Source: Flavobacteriales bacterium UBA1937 (GTDB lineage: Bacteria > Bacteroidota > Bacteroidia > Flavobacteriales > Weeksellaceae). From it: a DNA stretch of 64,000 bases. Positions 50,864 through 60,016 of the stretch are shown here, piece by piece. The stretch covers positions 1-64,000 of the forward strand of contig DDFD01000087.1 in the NCBI GenBank assembly GCA_002337005.1, in the 5' to 3' direction. Each line of letters begins with the position of its first letter. Within the stretch, counting starts at the first letter, position 1. The notes under the pieces were generated by a model. That model was not told the origin of the DNA. It was given only the letters and a program-made list of their open reading frames with translations, and made no database searches. The translations under genes and the position numbers were made by a program.

Positions 50864-52030
50864 ATGAAAACTTTTCTCACCCTTGTTTTGCTTTTTACTT
50901 TTGGAATTTGTTTTCCTCAGATCATCACCGGAAATATAGAAAATGAAGCAGGAAACCCTGTTTCTAATGTAAATGTTTATGTAGATGGCACCAAAATATC
51001 TACAATTTCTGCTGTAGATGGAAGCTTCAGTATTGACATTCAGAATCAAAAAAATGGAAATTTGGTTTTCCAAAAAGAGACTTTTGAAAGCTATTCCATC
51101 ACAATCAATAAAGCACTTGGCAAGAAAGTAAAAGTAGTTCTTAATAAATTTAAAGATATAGAAGAAGTATTGCTAATACCTTACACAGAAGAGGCTTATC
51201 GAAATTATATTCAGTATTTTTTGAATGAATTTATTGGCTCTGACCAAAACAATGTGAAGATTAAAAACCAAAGAACACTTAAATTTTCTTATGACAAAAA
51301 AAATAAATTACTGAAGGTAAAAGCTCCCAAAACACTTATTATTAGCAATAAAAACTTAGGCTACGAAATTCAATATAATCTTATTGCTTTTGAAGCAGAT
51401 TTTAATAATAATACCATTTCCTATGCTGGAACTTCGTTTTTTAAAGAAACTTCACAAAAAAATACAGTGAAAATAAACAGAATGGATGCTTACTCTGGAA
51501 GTATGATGCATTTTTTAAGAAGTGTATATGCTAAGACTACTTCACAAGAAGGTTTTATTGTAAATCACGTGATCAAAATACCCAACAAAAATTATCCTAC
51601 AGAAGAAGAATTAGAAAGATTAGAAAATTTCCGAAAAGATTTTAAAACGAGTAATATGATGAAAATCCCTGAAGATATTGCCAATATTACCCGAAGAAAA
51701 AACAATGAAAAACCATATACTTTGGCATTAATAAAATCTCAAATCCCCGAAAGTGCTTACACTAAAACACTCTCAGGAAATGTATTTTTAGATTTTAAGG
51801 ATATTTTGCAAGTCAATTTTAAAAAATATTTTTATGATTTGAAGAAAGGACAATTTGTAAAAACAGAAACCTCTACCAACAAAAGTTCTTACCTCTATCC
51901 AGAAAAAGATGTCTTTGAAATTTATGCAGACGGAAATTGCTCTAATCCTATGGAATTGCTAGCACAAGGTTATCTTTCTGAACAAAAATTAGAAAAACTA
52001 TTACCGCTGGATTATCAATTAGGAGATTAA
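50864..52030 (+). CDS. Carboxypeptidase-like regulatory domain outer-membrane-associated protein
   Basis: The 388-residue protein has a signal peptide (MKTFLTLVLLFTFGICFPQ) and a CarboxypepD_reg-like beta-sandwich (ITGNIENEAGNPVSNVNVYV; 20-100), then a long domain without recognised motif. Such proteins occur in Bacteroidota near TonB receptors or as stand-alone envelope proteins. Confidence 0.75.
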   Translation: MKTFLTLVLLFTFGICFPQIITGNIENEAGNPVSNVNVYVDGTKISTISAVDGSFSIDIQNQKNGNLVFQKETFESYSITINKALGKKVKVVLNKFKDIEEVLLIPYTEEAYRNYIQYFLNEFIGSDQNNVKIKNQRTLKFSYDKKNKLLKVKAPKTLIISNKNLGYEIQYNLIAFEADFNNNTISYAGTSFFKETSQKNTVKINRMDAYSGSMMHFLRSVYAKTTSQEGFIVNHVIKIPNKNYPTEEELERLENFRKDFKTSNMMKIPEDIANITRRKNNEKPYTLALIKSQIPESAYTKTLSGNVFLDFKDILQVNFKKYFYDLKKGQFVKTETSTNKSSYLYPEKDVFEIYADGNCSNPMELLAQGYLSEQKLEKLLPLDYQLGD

Positions 52031-52124
52031 TTTCTTGAAAAAAAATAATTTCCAATAACGATAAAATGGAATAATTATTGTATTCAAGTTGTATATAAAT
52101 TGGAAACAATTACACACAACACTG

Positions 52125-52208
52125 ATGAAAAAAATAAATATTTACTTTAAATACAGAATAATAAGACGACTAAAAAGATACTTGTTTATAGACGAAAAAA
52201 GCATCTAA
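52125..52208 (+). CDS. 27-residue basic micro-protein, paralogue of 47620
   Basis: MKKINIYFKYRIIRRLKRYL then FIDEKSI. Conserved positions relative to the 47620 copy include MKKINIY, KY, the R/K cluster, FID and the final I. It lies in the gap between the regulatory-domain protein and the convergent hutH. Two similar micro-ORFs in otherwise empty gaps argue for real genes. Confidence 0.6.
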   Translation: MKKINIYFKYRIIRRLKRYLFIDEKSI

Positions 52209-52232
52209 ACAAATTATTTTCATACCCCCCTT

Positions 52233-53723
52233 TTAATCTACTTTAAATTCTCTATTTCTCACCATTTCTGCAATTGTGAGAATGTCTTCACCTATTAATC
52301 TATCGTTTTCTAATTTTTTGACCTTAGAACGAAGAATTTGGTAGTTTTCTTCAATAATTTTAGAAGATTTCAACGGTCTGCGAAACTCTATTCCTTGTGT
52401 TGCAAACATCAATTCTATCGCTAAAATATTTTCTAAATTCCCTAAGACTTGATTGAATTTTCTCCCCGAAATACTTCCCATAGAAACGTGATCTTCTTGC
52501 CCCAAACTGGTAGGCACAGAATCTGCCGAAGCAGGAAAACAAAGCGTTTTGTTTTCTGTAACTAACGCAGCAGTAGTATATTGCGGAATCATAAATCCTG
52601 AATTGAGACCAGAACTTTCTATCAATAACTTAGGCAAACCATATTTTCCTTCTAGCAAAAGATAACTTCTTCTGTCTGAAATATTTCCTAATTCTGCTGC
52701 TGCTAAAGTGGCATAATCTAACGGAAGTGCCATTAATTGCCCGTGAAAATTTCCTCCAGAAATAGCTTCTTCGTCCGAAATTACTATAGGATTGTCTGTT
52801 ACAGAATTAAGCTCTGTTTCTGCCATTTCTTTCAAATGTTCAAAAGCATTTCTGCTGGCTCCGTGTACCTGCGGAACGCAACGCATAGAATATGGATCTT
52901 GTACTCTTCCGCAATTCTCGTGATATTCTAGATTTTCTGAATTTTTCAACAATTTCAGCATTCTTTTTGCCACCAATTTACTGCCTTTATACGGTCTAAT
53001 TTCGTGCAGTTCTTTTTTAAACGGACTAGCAGAGCCTTGGTATGCTTCTATGGAAAATGCCGCTGCCAAGTCTGCTAAATTTAATAAATATTCAAATTTT
53101 TCTAAACCTTTGATTGCGTGAGCCAAAATAAACTGAGTTCCATTAATTAAAGCTAAACCTTCTTTCGCCTGAAGTTGCAAAGGTTCTAATTGATACTTTT
53201 GAAGAAGTGCAGAAGTTTCTACAATCTGTTCACCATCCCAAACTTTTCCTAGACCAAGAAGTGGCAAAACAAGATGTGCTAATGGTGCTAAATCTCCACT
53301 TGCACCTACAGAACCTTGCTCTGGAACTACAGGAATAATGTCTTTTTCTACCATTAAGATTAATCTTTCTACCACTTGCAGAGAAATCCCCGAAAAACCT
53401 TTAGAAAGTGCGTGTATTTTAGAAACCATCATTATTTTAGAAATTTCTTTGGCAATTGGTTTTCCTACACCTACCGAATGAGAGATAATGAGATTTTCTT
53501 GCAATTTAGCGGTTTCTTCTTCAGAAATTTTGGTTTCACAAAGTGGCCCGAAACCTGTATTGATACCATAAACTGTTTTATCAGATTTTACAATTTTTTG
53601 TACGTTTTGATAAGAATTTATGATTTGTTGTTTAGATTTTTTATCCAATTTTGCTTTTTTAGGATGTTTTATTATTTCTAAAACATCGTGAAAAGTAAAA
53701 AGATCTACTCCGTATGTTAACAT
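52233..53723 (-). CDS. hutH: Histidine ammonia-lyase
   Basis: The 496-residue protein has the MIO-forming Ala141-Ser142-Gly143 in GSVGASGDLAPLAH, plus GINTGFGPL, and QDPYSMRCVPQVHGA. The enzyme converts L-histidine to urocanate and ammonia, first step of the Hut pathway in the cytoplasm. Length is typical. Other hut genes are not in the window. Confidence 0.95.
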   Translation of the reverse strand: MLTYGVDLFTFHDVLEIIKHPKKAKLDKKSKQQIINSYQNVQKIVKSDKTVYGINTGFGPLCETKISEEETAKLQENLIISHSVGVGKPIAKEISKIMMVSKIHALSKGFSGISLQVVERLILMVEKDIIPVVPEQGSVGASGDLAPLAHLVLPLLGLGKVWDGEQIVETSALLQKYQLEPLQLQAKEGLALINGTQFILAHAIKGLEKFEYLLNLADLAAAFSIEAYQGSASPFKKELHEIRPYKGSKLVAKRMLKLLKNSENLEYHENCGRVQDPYSMRCVPQVHGASRNAFEHLKEMAETELNSVTDNPIVISDEEAISGGNFHGQLMALPLDYATLAAAELGNISDRRSYLLLEGKYGLPKLLIESSGLNSGFMIPQYTTAALVTENKTLCFPASADSVPTSLGQEDHVSMGSISGRKFNQVLGNLENILAIELMFATQGIEFRRPLKSSKIIEENYQILRSKVKKLENDRLIGEDILTIAEMVRNREFKVD

Positions 53724-53770
53724 TGTTTAATGAGATTTATTTGGTGCTAAATGTAAGCAAATAGAAGCAC

Positions 53771-53798
53771 AAAAAAAAGCGAGAAAAATCTCGCTTTT
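53771..53798 (-). terminator. Terminator of the DUF3857 operon
   Basis: AAAAGCGAGA (53775-53784) with TCTCGCTTTT (53789-53798), followed on the minus strand by a T-run (53778-53771). Confidence 0.85.
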
Positions 53799-53800
53799 AG

Positions 53801-55741
53801 TTATTTCTTAACTACAGTTACTAGCTGACCTTCGTACTTGGTAATGGCATCAAAAATCTGCTTAAATGCAGGGAAGTATTCTTTTGGGAAGAATGAGTCT
53901 GCAACTAAAATATTACTTTCAACTGTAATTTTGTTACCTTCTTGGGTTACCATATAAGTATATACAATGCCTTCATCTTCTGTTTTAAATTTTTTAGAAT
54001 CTGGTATGGTTTCAAATTTATAACCTTCAGGAATTGTAATGGTTACTTTTTTATTTTTAGTATAAGCAGAGATAAATTCTATAGGATTTCTTCTTTCTTC
54101 AGTTTGGTTAAAATCATGGTTTTTAGAATATAAAAACAAAAGTGGATTAAAAATAAATTTACCACCTACTCCATCTACAAAAGTATCTGATGTAAAATCA
54201 AAACTTGTTTCAAATTCATTATCATTTAATAGACCAGATTTAAGATTAGATAAAGGAAATTTATATCTCTCTTTGTAGTTGTCTTTTTGGTAACCTTCTT
54301 TGTCTTTATCATATTCTTCGCTATTAAGCATAGCATATACTTTGGTATCTCTATCAGTAAAATGACCTTCAAAAGTAGCATCTTTTTCTAGCTGAGCATT
54401 TACTTCTAGGTAAGTATTGCTTTTTTCAGGATTCACTAAATTTATTTGGTCTGCTTTCTCTTCTGAAAACAAGTAACCAATATAATTTACAGCTCTAGGA
54501 GGAATTACATTAATAGAAGAAAGTTTAGAAGTAGCATCTAGAGTATACAATTTATCTTTAGACCCAAAACAAGCAATTAGATAATTAAGACTTGTAATAG
54601 AAGGTAAATAATTAGTAAGCATACCTCTATCTACCGTGGAAAGAACTACAGGATTGGCTTTAATTCCTGCATTTCTAAGCAGTAAAATCAATAAAATATT
54701 AATTTCTGCTGAATTACCTACTTTGGTATTAATTAAGTTTTTAATTCCTTCATCTACAAAAGCCCCTCTTTTTTTATCCCAAGTATAATTTTTTTGTACA
54801 AATTTCAAAATGGCTTCTGCTTTTTTAATTTCGGTAGGTATTTGCTTGATTTCATTCGGAAGTAAATCTCTTACTAAGTTATCTTTTTTAAGTGCGCCAC
54901 CAAATTCTTCTTCTTTCATCATTTCTTTTCTTACATCTTCCCAAGAAAGTGAGTAAGATTTGAATTCATTTCCGATGTAGGTAGAGTTAAGTTCAGCTCT
55001 TAGTGATGTTCTATAATTATTGTTGTTTTTAACATAGTTTTCTTCTAAAAATGCTTTAACATTTTCATATCCAAATCGATATGTTCTATAATCAGCACCA
55101 TACAACATTTTTTCTTCTACCACTCTATATTTTGGAAGCACAGAACCTTGATAATTGATATTATAACCGAGTTCTTTCGGGGCGTCAAAAACATATTCCG
55201 AATATATAATCGGAACATTTTCTTCTATCATAATTTTTGGCATCTCATGGATGAATGGACTAAGAATAGTGTAAGAATATTCTACCACAGAGCCATCTTT
55301 TACATTTGGAAATGCAAATTTTACGATGTTATAACGTTTGTTTTCTGTAGATTTGAATTTAGAATCTTTTTCTACTTTGGTAGCAACCATTTTGTCATTT
55401 TCTAGGTTGTAGGTATAAGCTTTAAGATTAGATATTTTTTCTTCTCTGCCTCCTTCAGATTCATACAATCCTATTTCTTGGTTCAAAAAATCATCTGCCT
55501 TATCTTTATTGTAAATTTTAACACGATCTACTACCTTGATTTCCATTTCATAATCTTTTTTCACATAATAATGTATAGATCTGTATAGAATCTCTGCAGG
55601 TGCATCTTCTTTTAGGGTAGATTTTGTTTTTTTGAGGTCTGCTATGTCAAGTTTAGGAGTATCTAGAAATTTATGCTCTTTCTGTGACCAAAAAAAGCTA
55701 AATGAGAAAACCGTCAATAGAATGAGGATTTTTGTTTTCAT
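53801..55741 (-). CDS. DUF3857/transglutaminase-like exported protein
   Basis: The 646-residue protein has a signal peptide (MKTKILILLTVFSFSFFWSQ), a DUF3857 domain (about 60-230) and a degenerate transglutaminase-like core (KAEAILKFVQKNYTWDKKRG; NTKVGNSAEINILLILLLRN). The usual catalytic Cys is replaced by Ser/Ala in GNSAEIN, so it is probably not a protease. It follows a paralogue by 7 bp in one operon. Confidence 0.82.
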   Translation of the reverse strand: MKTKILILLTVFSFSFFWSQKEHKFLDTPKLDIADLKKTKSTLKEDAPAEILYRSIHYYVKKDYEMEIKVVDRVKIYNKDKADDFLNQEIGLYESEGGREEKISNLKAYTYNLENDKMVATKVEKDSKFKSTENKRYNIVKFAFPNVKDGSVVEYSYTILSPFIHEMPKIMIEENVPIIYSEYVFDAPKELGYNINYQGSVLPKYRVVEEKMLYGADYRTYRFGYENVKAFLEENYVKNNNNYRTSLRAELNSTYIGNEFKSYSLSWEDVRKEMMKEEEFGGALKKDNLVRDLLPNEIKQIPTEIKKAEAILKFVQKNYTWDKKRGAFVDEGIKNLINTKVGNSAEINILLILLLRNAGIKANPVVLSTVDRGMLTNYLPSITSLNYLIACFGSKDKLYTLDATSKLSSINVIPPRAVNYIGYLFSEEKADQINLVNPEKSNTYLEVNAQLEKDATFEGHFTDRDTKVYAMLNSEEYDKDKEGYQKDNYKERYKFPLSNLKSGLLNDNEFETSFDFTSDTFVDGVGGKFIFNPLLFLYSKNHDFNQTEERRNPIEFISAYTKNKKVTITIPEGYKFETIPDSKKFKTEDEGIVYTYMVTQEGNKITVESNILVADSFFPKEYFPAFKQIFDAITKYEGQLVTVVKK

Positions 55742-55748
55742 TGTTTAG

Positions 55749-57635
55749 TTATTGTTTTGATATTAAAATTTTTGTATTGTCTAGATTAGTGGTTTTTTTC
55801 CTAAAGGCTGCGTATTCTTTAAATTTTTCTTTAGGATAATTCCCTTTTGAGATGGTAATTTTTCTATTTACAAGAAGTTTATCTCCTTCTAATTTAAAAT
55901 CAAGATTATAGGTCCCGAATTCAGATTTAAGACTAACAGGAAGCGGTTTTTCTGCTAGTTTGTAACCTGCTGGTAAGGTAAATTCTGTTTCATAAATATC
56001 TTGATAAGAAAATGGCAAAGATAATGGCAACTTTCTTTCTTCGTTGTTATTGATATTAGATGTTTCTAGAAGAGGTATCACTCTAAAAAAGATGTCGTTT
56101 CCTAGTTTTTTAGAATAATCATTAACTTTAAATTTTGTTTGATAGGTAATTTCTGCTTTGTCTCTATCATTATTGATGTTATTTACTTCTAAATTTTCTA
56201 TTTTTAGGTGGTCATATCTGTTTTTAACAGCGTCTTTTACATCTTCTTTAGAAAGCCCTATCATGTACATATTAAAGTCATATTGTGCTTTAGAAAAGTA
56301 AAAATCCGAATTTAGATTAATGCTATTATCTTCATTTAATATTACTTTGGTTTTAATAATTTCTTGATTTTCTTCTGGTTTATAAATTGGGGTATTAATA
56401 ATTTCAATTCCATTTTCTTTTACAGCCAAAACATTTCTATCTGTGGTATTAAATGACAAGTGATTAAAAGCAATTTGTTGAGAAGTATTTTCTAACCAAA
56501 TAGGGTCTTTTTCGGTAGGAATCATCAGAATTACGTGATTGCCACCCATTTTAGGAAAATCTGGATCAAAGGATTGTGGTGTTTCGTCACTTGTAATTAC
56601 AGAATAATAAGACTTAATACCAGCTGCATCTAGTAAAGTTTTCATATAATTGGTAAGACCTTTACAATCGCCATATCCTTTTTTTCTTACCTCTTCTGGT
56701 GGCATAGGTTGCCAACCTCCAATCCCAATAGATACATTTACATATCTGGTTTTATTTTGCATGTATTGGTATATTTTTTTCACTTTTTCTGATGTAGTAC
56801 CTGTAAGATTAAGTGCTGCAACTTCGGCTTTAATCTCTGGTGTTACCACAGAAACAGGAGTTAAAAGACTATTATACATCCAATTTCCAAAGGTTGTCCA
56901 GTTAGTCATATCTCCTTGTTTACCTTCTAAAGTAAATTTTTCTAAAGAAAACTGAACTTTTGGCAATATTGTTTTTAAGCTTGGCGAATAAGCTTCTTTT
57001 TCTAAGGCAGGAAAATTTTGATAAGAATAAGTAATATTATTGGCATCTCCGCTAGAAGTAACCTTAGCAAAACTAGATTCTACATTTTTTGTTCTTAGCT
57101 TAATCCCAGATTTATTAACAATAGTAAGTTTACCATTCTCTAATGAAGTATTGTAACCTAGTAAAGGATAAAAATCTGGCAAAAATATGGTGTTTTGAGT
57201 TTTTACATTATAAGAATAAGAAATAGTGTAAGGGTAATTTACAGGAACATAATGCAGATATAGAATTCTATCATCCATATACAATGCACCAGCGGAAACA
57301 CTACTTACATCTGTAAAATCACTTTTAGAATATTTTTTTATTACTTTTCCTTCTGCATCCAAAATTTGTACTTTTATATCACTTACTTTAGTACTTTTAT
57401 CATAAGGAATTACTACAGTAGCATCTTCATCACCTGCTTTATTGAGAACTGTAAATACATTTTGATGATTAATCTCCATATTGTCTATAGAGTTAATCAC
57501 ATAATTAGAAGCTTCGTTTCGTATAACGATATTTGCTTTAGTTTTTAATTCTTCTGGTATGGCAGAAACTGCATAATTTTGAGAAAAATAAAAAGTAGGA
57601 ATCGCTAATAGACTTAGCTTTAAGAGATTGTTCAT
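55749..57635 (-). CDS. DUF3857/transglutaminase-like exported protein, paralogue
   Basis: The 628-residue protein has a signal peptide (MNNLLKLSLLAIPTFYFSQN), DUF3857, and a transglutaminase core with intact Cys in KKGYGDCKGLTNYMKTLLDA and a His in MGGNHVILMIP. The downstream paralogue lacks this Cys. The pair may act together in the periplasm or at the surface; substrate unknown. Confidence 0.85.
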   Translation of the reverse strand: MNNLLKLSLLAIPTFYFSQNYAVSAIPEELKTKANIVIRNEASNYVINSIDNMEINHQNVFTVLNKAGDEDATVVIPYDKSTKVSDIKVQILDAEGKVIKKYSKSDFTDVSSVSAGALYMDDRILYLHYVPVNYPYTISYSYNVKTQNTIFLPDFYPLLGYNTSLENGKLTIVNKSGIKLRTKNVESSFAKVTSSGDANNITYSYQNFPALEKEAYSPSLKTILPKVQFSLEKFTLEGKQGDMTNWTTFGNWMYNSLLTPVSVVTPEIKAEVAALNLTGTTSEKVKKIYQYMQNKTRYVNVSIGIGGWQPMPPEEVRKKGYGDCKGLTNYMKTLLDAAGIKSYYSVITSDETPQSFDPDFPKMGGNHVILMIPTEKDPIWLENTSQQIAFNHLSFNTTDRNVLAVKENGIEIINTPIYKPEENQEIIKTKVILNEDNSINLNSDFYFSKAQYDFNMYMIGLSKEDVKDAVKNRYDHLKIENLEVNNINNDRDKAEITYQTKFKVNDYSKKLGNDIFFRVIPLLETSNINNNEERKLPLSLPFSYQDIYETEFTLPAGYKLAEKPLPVSLKSEFGTYNLDFKLEGDKLLVNRKITISKGNYPKEKFKEYAAFRKKTTNLDNTKILISKQ

Positions 57636-57728
57636 TGATTGGTTTTATGGTTTATCAAAAGTTTCGTTAAAAGTATGAAAAATTATTTATTTTAACAAAT
57701 ATTTAACTTTGATATTCATCATAAAAAA

Positions 57729-57750
57729 AAGCAGGAAAAACTTCCTGCTA
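57729..57750 (-). terminator. Terminator of Spy-like gene
   Basis: AGCAGGAA (57730-57737) with TTCCTGCT (57742-57749), with A-run on the plus strand giving the T-run on the minus strand. Confidence 0.75.
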
Positions 57751-57777
57751 ATCTTCAATATTCTGCGATTAATTTAC

Positions 57778-58233
57778 CTATTCTACCACAGGTGCATCTG
57801 CTGATTTTTTCATCATTTTTCTTTTACCAAATTCTCCATTTCTATCTTTCATCATTTCTCTTCTTTTTTCCATTTTCGCCTTTTTGTCTGCATCCCATTT
57901 TTGGTATTGCTCTGGCGTTAATATTTTTTTCATTTCGGCAGCATGGGCGTCTTGTTTCTTTTTCATTTCGTCCATTTTAGCTTTTCTATCCACATCTCTT
58001 TGCTGCATATTTTTTTGCATATCTGCCATTTGTTTATCTTGTAAATCTTTGATTTTTTTTACTTGATCTTGAGATAAATTAAGGTCTTTAGACATTTTAT
58101 CCAAATGTTCTTGTTGTCTTTTTTGCATTTCAACTTTTCTCTGCTCGGGATCCATTTTAGCAGGTCTATCCATTTGTTGTGCGAAAGTAATTGTAGCAAC
58201 ACCTAATGCTAAGGTCAAAAATATTTTTTTCAT
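57778..58233 (-). CDS. Spy/CpxP-like periplasmic protein
   Basis: The 151-residue protein has a signal peptide (MKKIFLTLALGVATITFAQQ) and a highly charged helical body with LTxxQ-like repeats (LNLSQDQVKKIKDLQDKQMA; ILTPEQYQKWDADKKAKM). Spy and CpxP are periplasmic chaperone/sensor-inhibitor proteins. Lys/Met-rich composition suggests a similar envelope-stress role. Confidence 0.75.
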   Translation of the reverse strand: MKKIFLTLALGVATITFAQQMDRPAKMDPEQRKVEMQKRQQEHLDKMSKDLNLSQDQVKKIKDLQDKQMADMQKNMQQRDVDRKAKMDEMKKKQDAHAAEMKKILTPEQYQKWDADKKAKMEKRREMMKDRNGEFGKRKMMKKSADAPVVE

Positions 58234-58325
58234 TTTATTGAAATTTAAATTGTTAATCTGTTTCTTTGATGCTATAAACAGTCCAAGGTTAAATTTTAAA
58301 ATGATAAAGTTTTGTTAAAAAAATA

Positions 58326-59306
58326 TTATGCAAAATTTGCAACAAGTTGCTTGATTATATCTTCCGTTTCATCTGGGAAATCTACTTTTATGCTGTTTGC
58401 ATTTTCTATCCAAAATTTAAGTTTAGAATCAAATTCTTTTTCGTGCCAGATTACAGTTGCACCCATTTCTTCTGCTGCTAAAGCATTACATTGCTGTTCA
58501 TACTGATGAAACATAGGCACACACAAGACTTTTTTACCCAAAAACATAGCTTCCGCCGGTCCTTCGAAACCGCCACCAGTTAATAAACCTTCACAAGTAG
58601 CAAGAGATTGATTAAATTTTTCGTTATTGATTCTAAAAACTTTAATATGATTTTTCACGTAATCTTCTTTGGTATGTTTAGAGAATACCTGAAATGTTTT
58701 GTCTGGAAATTTTTCTAATTTTTTCAAAATAAACTCATCACTATATGCTGGCAAATAAACCGTGTAATGCTCTAAATTTTCTGAAAAAAGTGCTCTAATT
58801 TCAGACCTTATCACTGGTGTTTTGATAAAATCATCATACCTTTTGAAATGAAACCCAATTTTATGAGAAGCAGGCGCATAGTTTTTAAGTATAACTTCGC
58901 CTAAATGAAGCCCAGGAATCACAGGAGTTTTAGATGACAAAAATGCAGACTGATGACTCAGTGCTACAGATTTTTTATTTCTAAGCATACAAGCCCATGC
59001 GGTAACTGGTTCAAAATCATTGATAATTAAATCATATTCTTTCACAGGTAGATTCCTAATATCTTTTAGCAATTGTCTGAAATCTGCCTTCTTAAAACTG
59101 CTTTTATAATTGATACCTCCATTGGTGCCAAAGTCAAAACCAAAACCTTTAAATTGATACTTAATCTCTTCTTCCAGATTTACATCTGCCTGAGTTCCAC
59201 TAATGAGAATATCTAGCATTCCGTATTTTTTTAAAATAGGAATTATTTCTCTAGCTCTAGAAATGTGCCCATTTCCTGTACCTTGGATTGCATAAAGAAT
59301 TTTCAT
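58326..59306 (-). CDS. Glycosyltransferase, GT1/UDP-GlcNAc-transferase-like
   Basis: From ATG 59306 the 326-residue protein opens MKILYAIQGTGNGHISRARE, the GT-B donor-side start with GNGHxxR as in MurG-like and MGT-type enzymes, and has the C-terminal GGGFEGPAEAMFLGKKVLCV nucleotide-sugar signature. An in-frame ATG 23 codons earlier is less likely. Substrate unknown; family members of this type modify lipids or proteins. Confidence 0.82.
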   Translation of the reverse strand: MKILYAIQGTGNGHISRAREIIPILKKYGMLDILISGTQADVNLEEEIKYQFKGFGFDFGTNGGINYKSSFKKADFRQLLKDIRNLPVKEYDLIINDFEPVTAWACMLRNKKSVALSHQSAFLSSKTPVIPGLHLGEVILKNYAPASHKIGFHFKRYDDFIKTPVIRSEIRALFSENLEHYTVYLPAYSDEFILKKLEKFPDKTFQVFSKHTKEDYVKNHIKVFRINNEKFNQSLATCEGLLTGGGFEGPAEAMFLGKKVLCVPMFHQYEQQCNALAAEEMGATVIWHEKEFDSKLKFWIENANSIKVDFPDETEDIIKQLVANFA

Positions 59307-59365
59307 AAAAACGAAGTTATCACTATTTCTTTTTGTAAACTCATTATTAAAAAAATTTAACACAA

Positions 59366-59395
59366 AAAAAAGCAAGAAATAATTTCCTGCTTTTT
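59366..59395. terminator. Imperfect hairpin between the glycosyltransferase and the upstream gene
   Basis: AAAAGCAaGAAA with TTTCcTGCTTTT around a short loop, one mismatch; T-runs on both strands. It would end the transcript of the 59492 gene. Confidence 0.5.
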
Positions 59396-59491
59396 CTGAA
59401 TGTAAAAAAATTAAATTTGATATGAAGAATATGCTATCTATAATACAAACAATATGCCTAAATTATAAATTACTAGAATTTTATGATTTAT

Positions 59492-59866
59492 TTAATACTT
59501 ATGACCCTTTTTATGCCCTTTATGTTTTCCTTTATGATAGATTGCTTTAGGATTTTTACCCTTATAATATTCATTTTTATACTTCAAGTATTTGGTTTCT
59601 CCTAAAATTCTTCTTATCTCCCGATCTCTATCTCTTCTCCAATAATCTGGTCTATCTTTATAAACTACATACCAAGACTCATAAGTAGGATATCTATTGT
59701 TAAGAATAACAATCTGATTTCTTTGTGCTGGAGTAAGATTTAATTCCAGACCTACTGAATTCCAATTTACAGATAAAATACTGTTTCTATAATTTTCATA
59801 AACTATGGTTTGCGAAAAATAGAATCCAAAAATCATAAGTGCTATAATACTGAATGTCTTTTTCAT
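59492..59866 (-). CDS. Exported basic protein, paralogue of the 60017 product
   Basis: A 124-residue protein with signal peptide (MKKTFSIIALMIFGFYFSQ) and a module NSILSVNWNSVGLELNLTPA ... RRILGETKYLKYKNEYY that parallels NAIISINWDRLFVEFRLSPR ... ERILGPRVYVVFYQRYY in the 316-residue protein 150 bp away. C-terminus Lys/His/Gly-rich (HKGKHKGHKKGHKY). Unknown function. Confidence 0.65.
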   Translation of the reverse strand: MKKTFSIIALMIFGFYFSQTIVYENYRNSILSVNWNSVGLELNLTPAQRNQIVILNNRYPTYESWYVVYKDRPDYWRRDRDREIRRILGETKYLKYKNEYYKGKNPKAIYHKGKHKGHKKGHKY

Positions 59867-59964
59867 AATTAGATTTTTTTTAAATTTCTATTGATAAAAT
59901 TAACCAACTTGTTTTAATTACAAATCATAAACTGTAAATCATATAAAAATTACATAAAATCATA

Positions 59965-59995
59965 AAAAAGCAGATTATCTCTAATCTGCTTTTTC
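59965..59995 (-). terminator. Terminator of 60017 gene
   Basis: AGCAGATTA (59969-59977) with TAATCTGCT (59982-59990), 4-nt loop, T-run on the minus strand. Confidence 0.85.
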
Positions 59996-60016
59996 TATAA
60001 ATATTTATCAATCCTT

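Noticed and set aside
49385..52030. Secreted-protein run as a polysaccharide utilisation locus
   Set aside because: No SusC/SusD pair and no glycoside hydrolase in the cluster.
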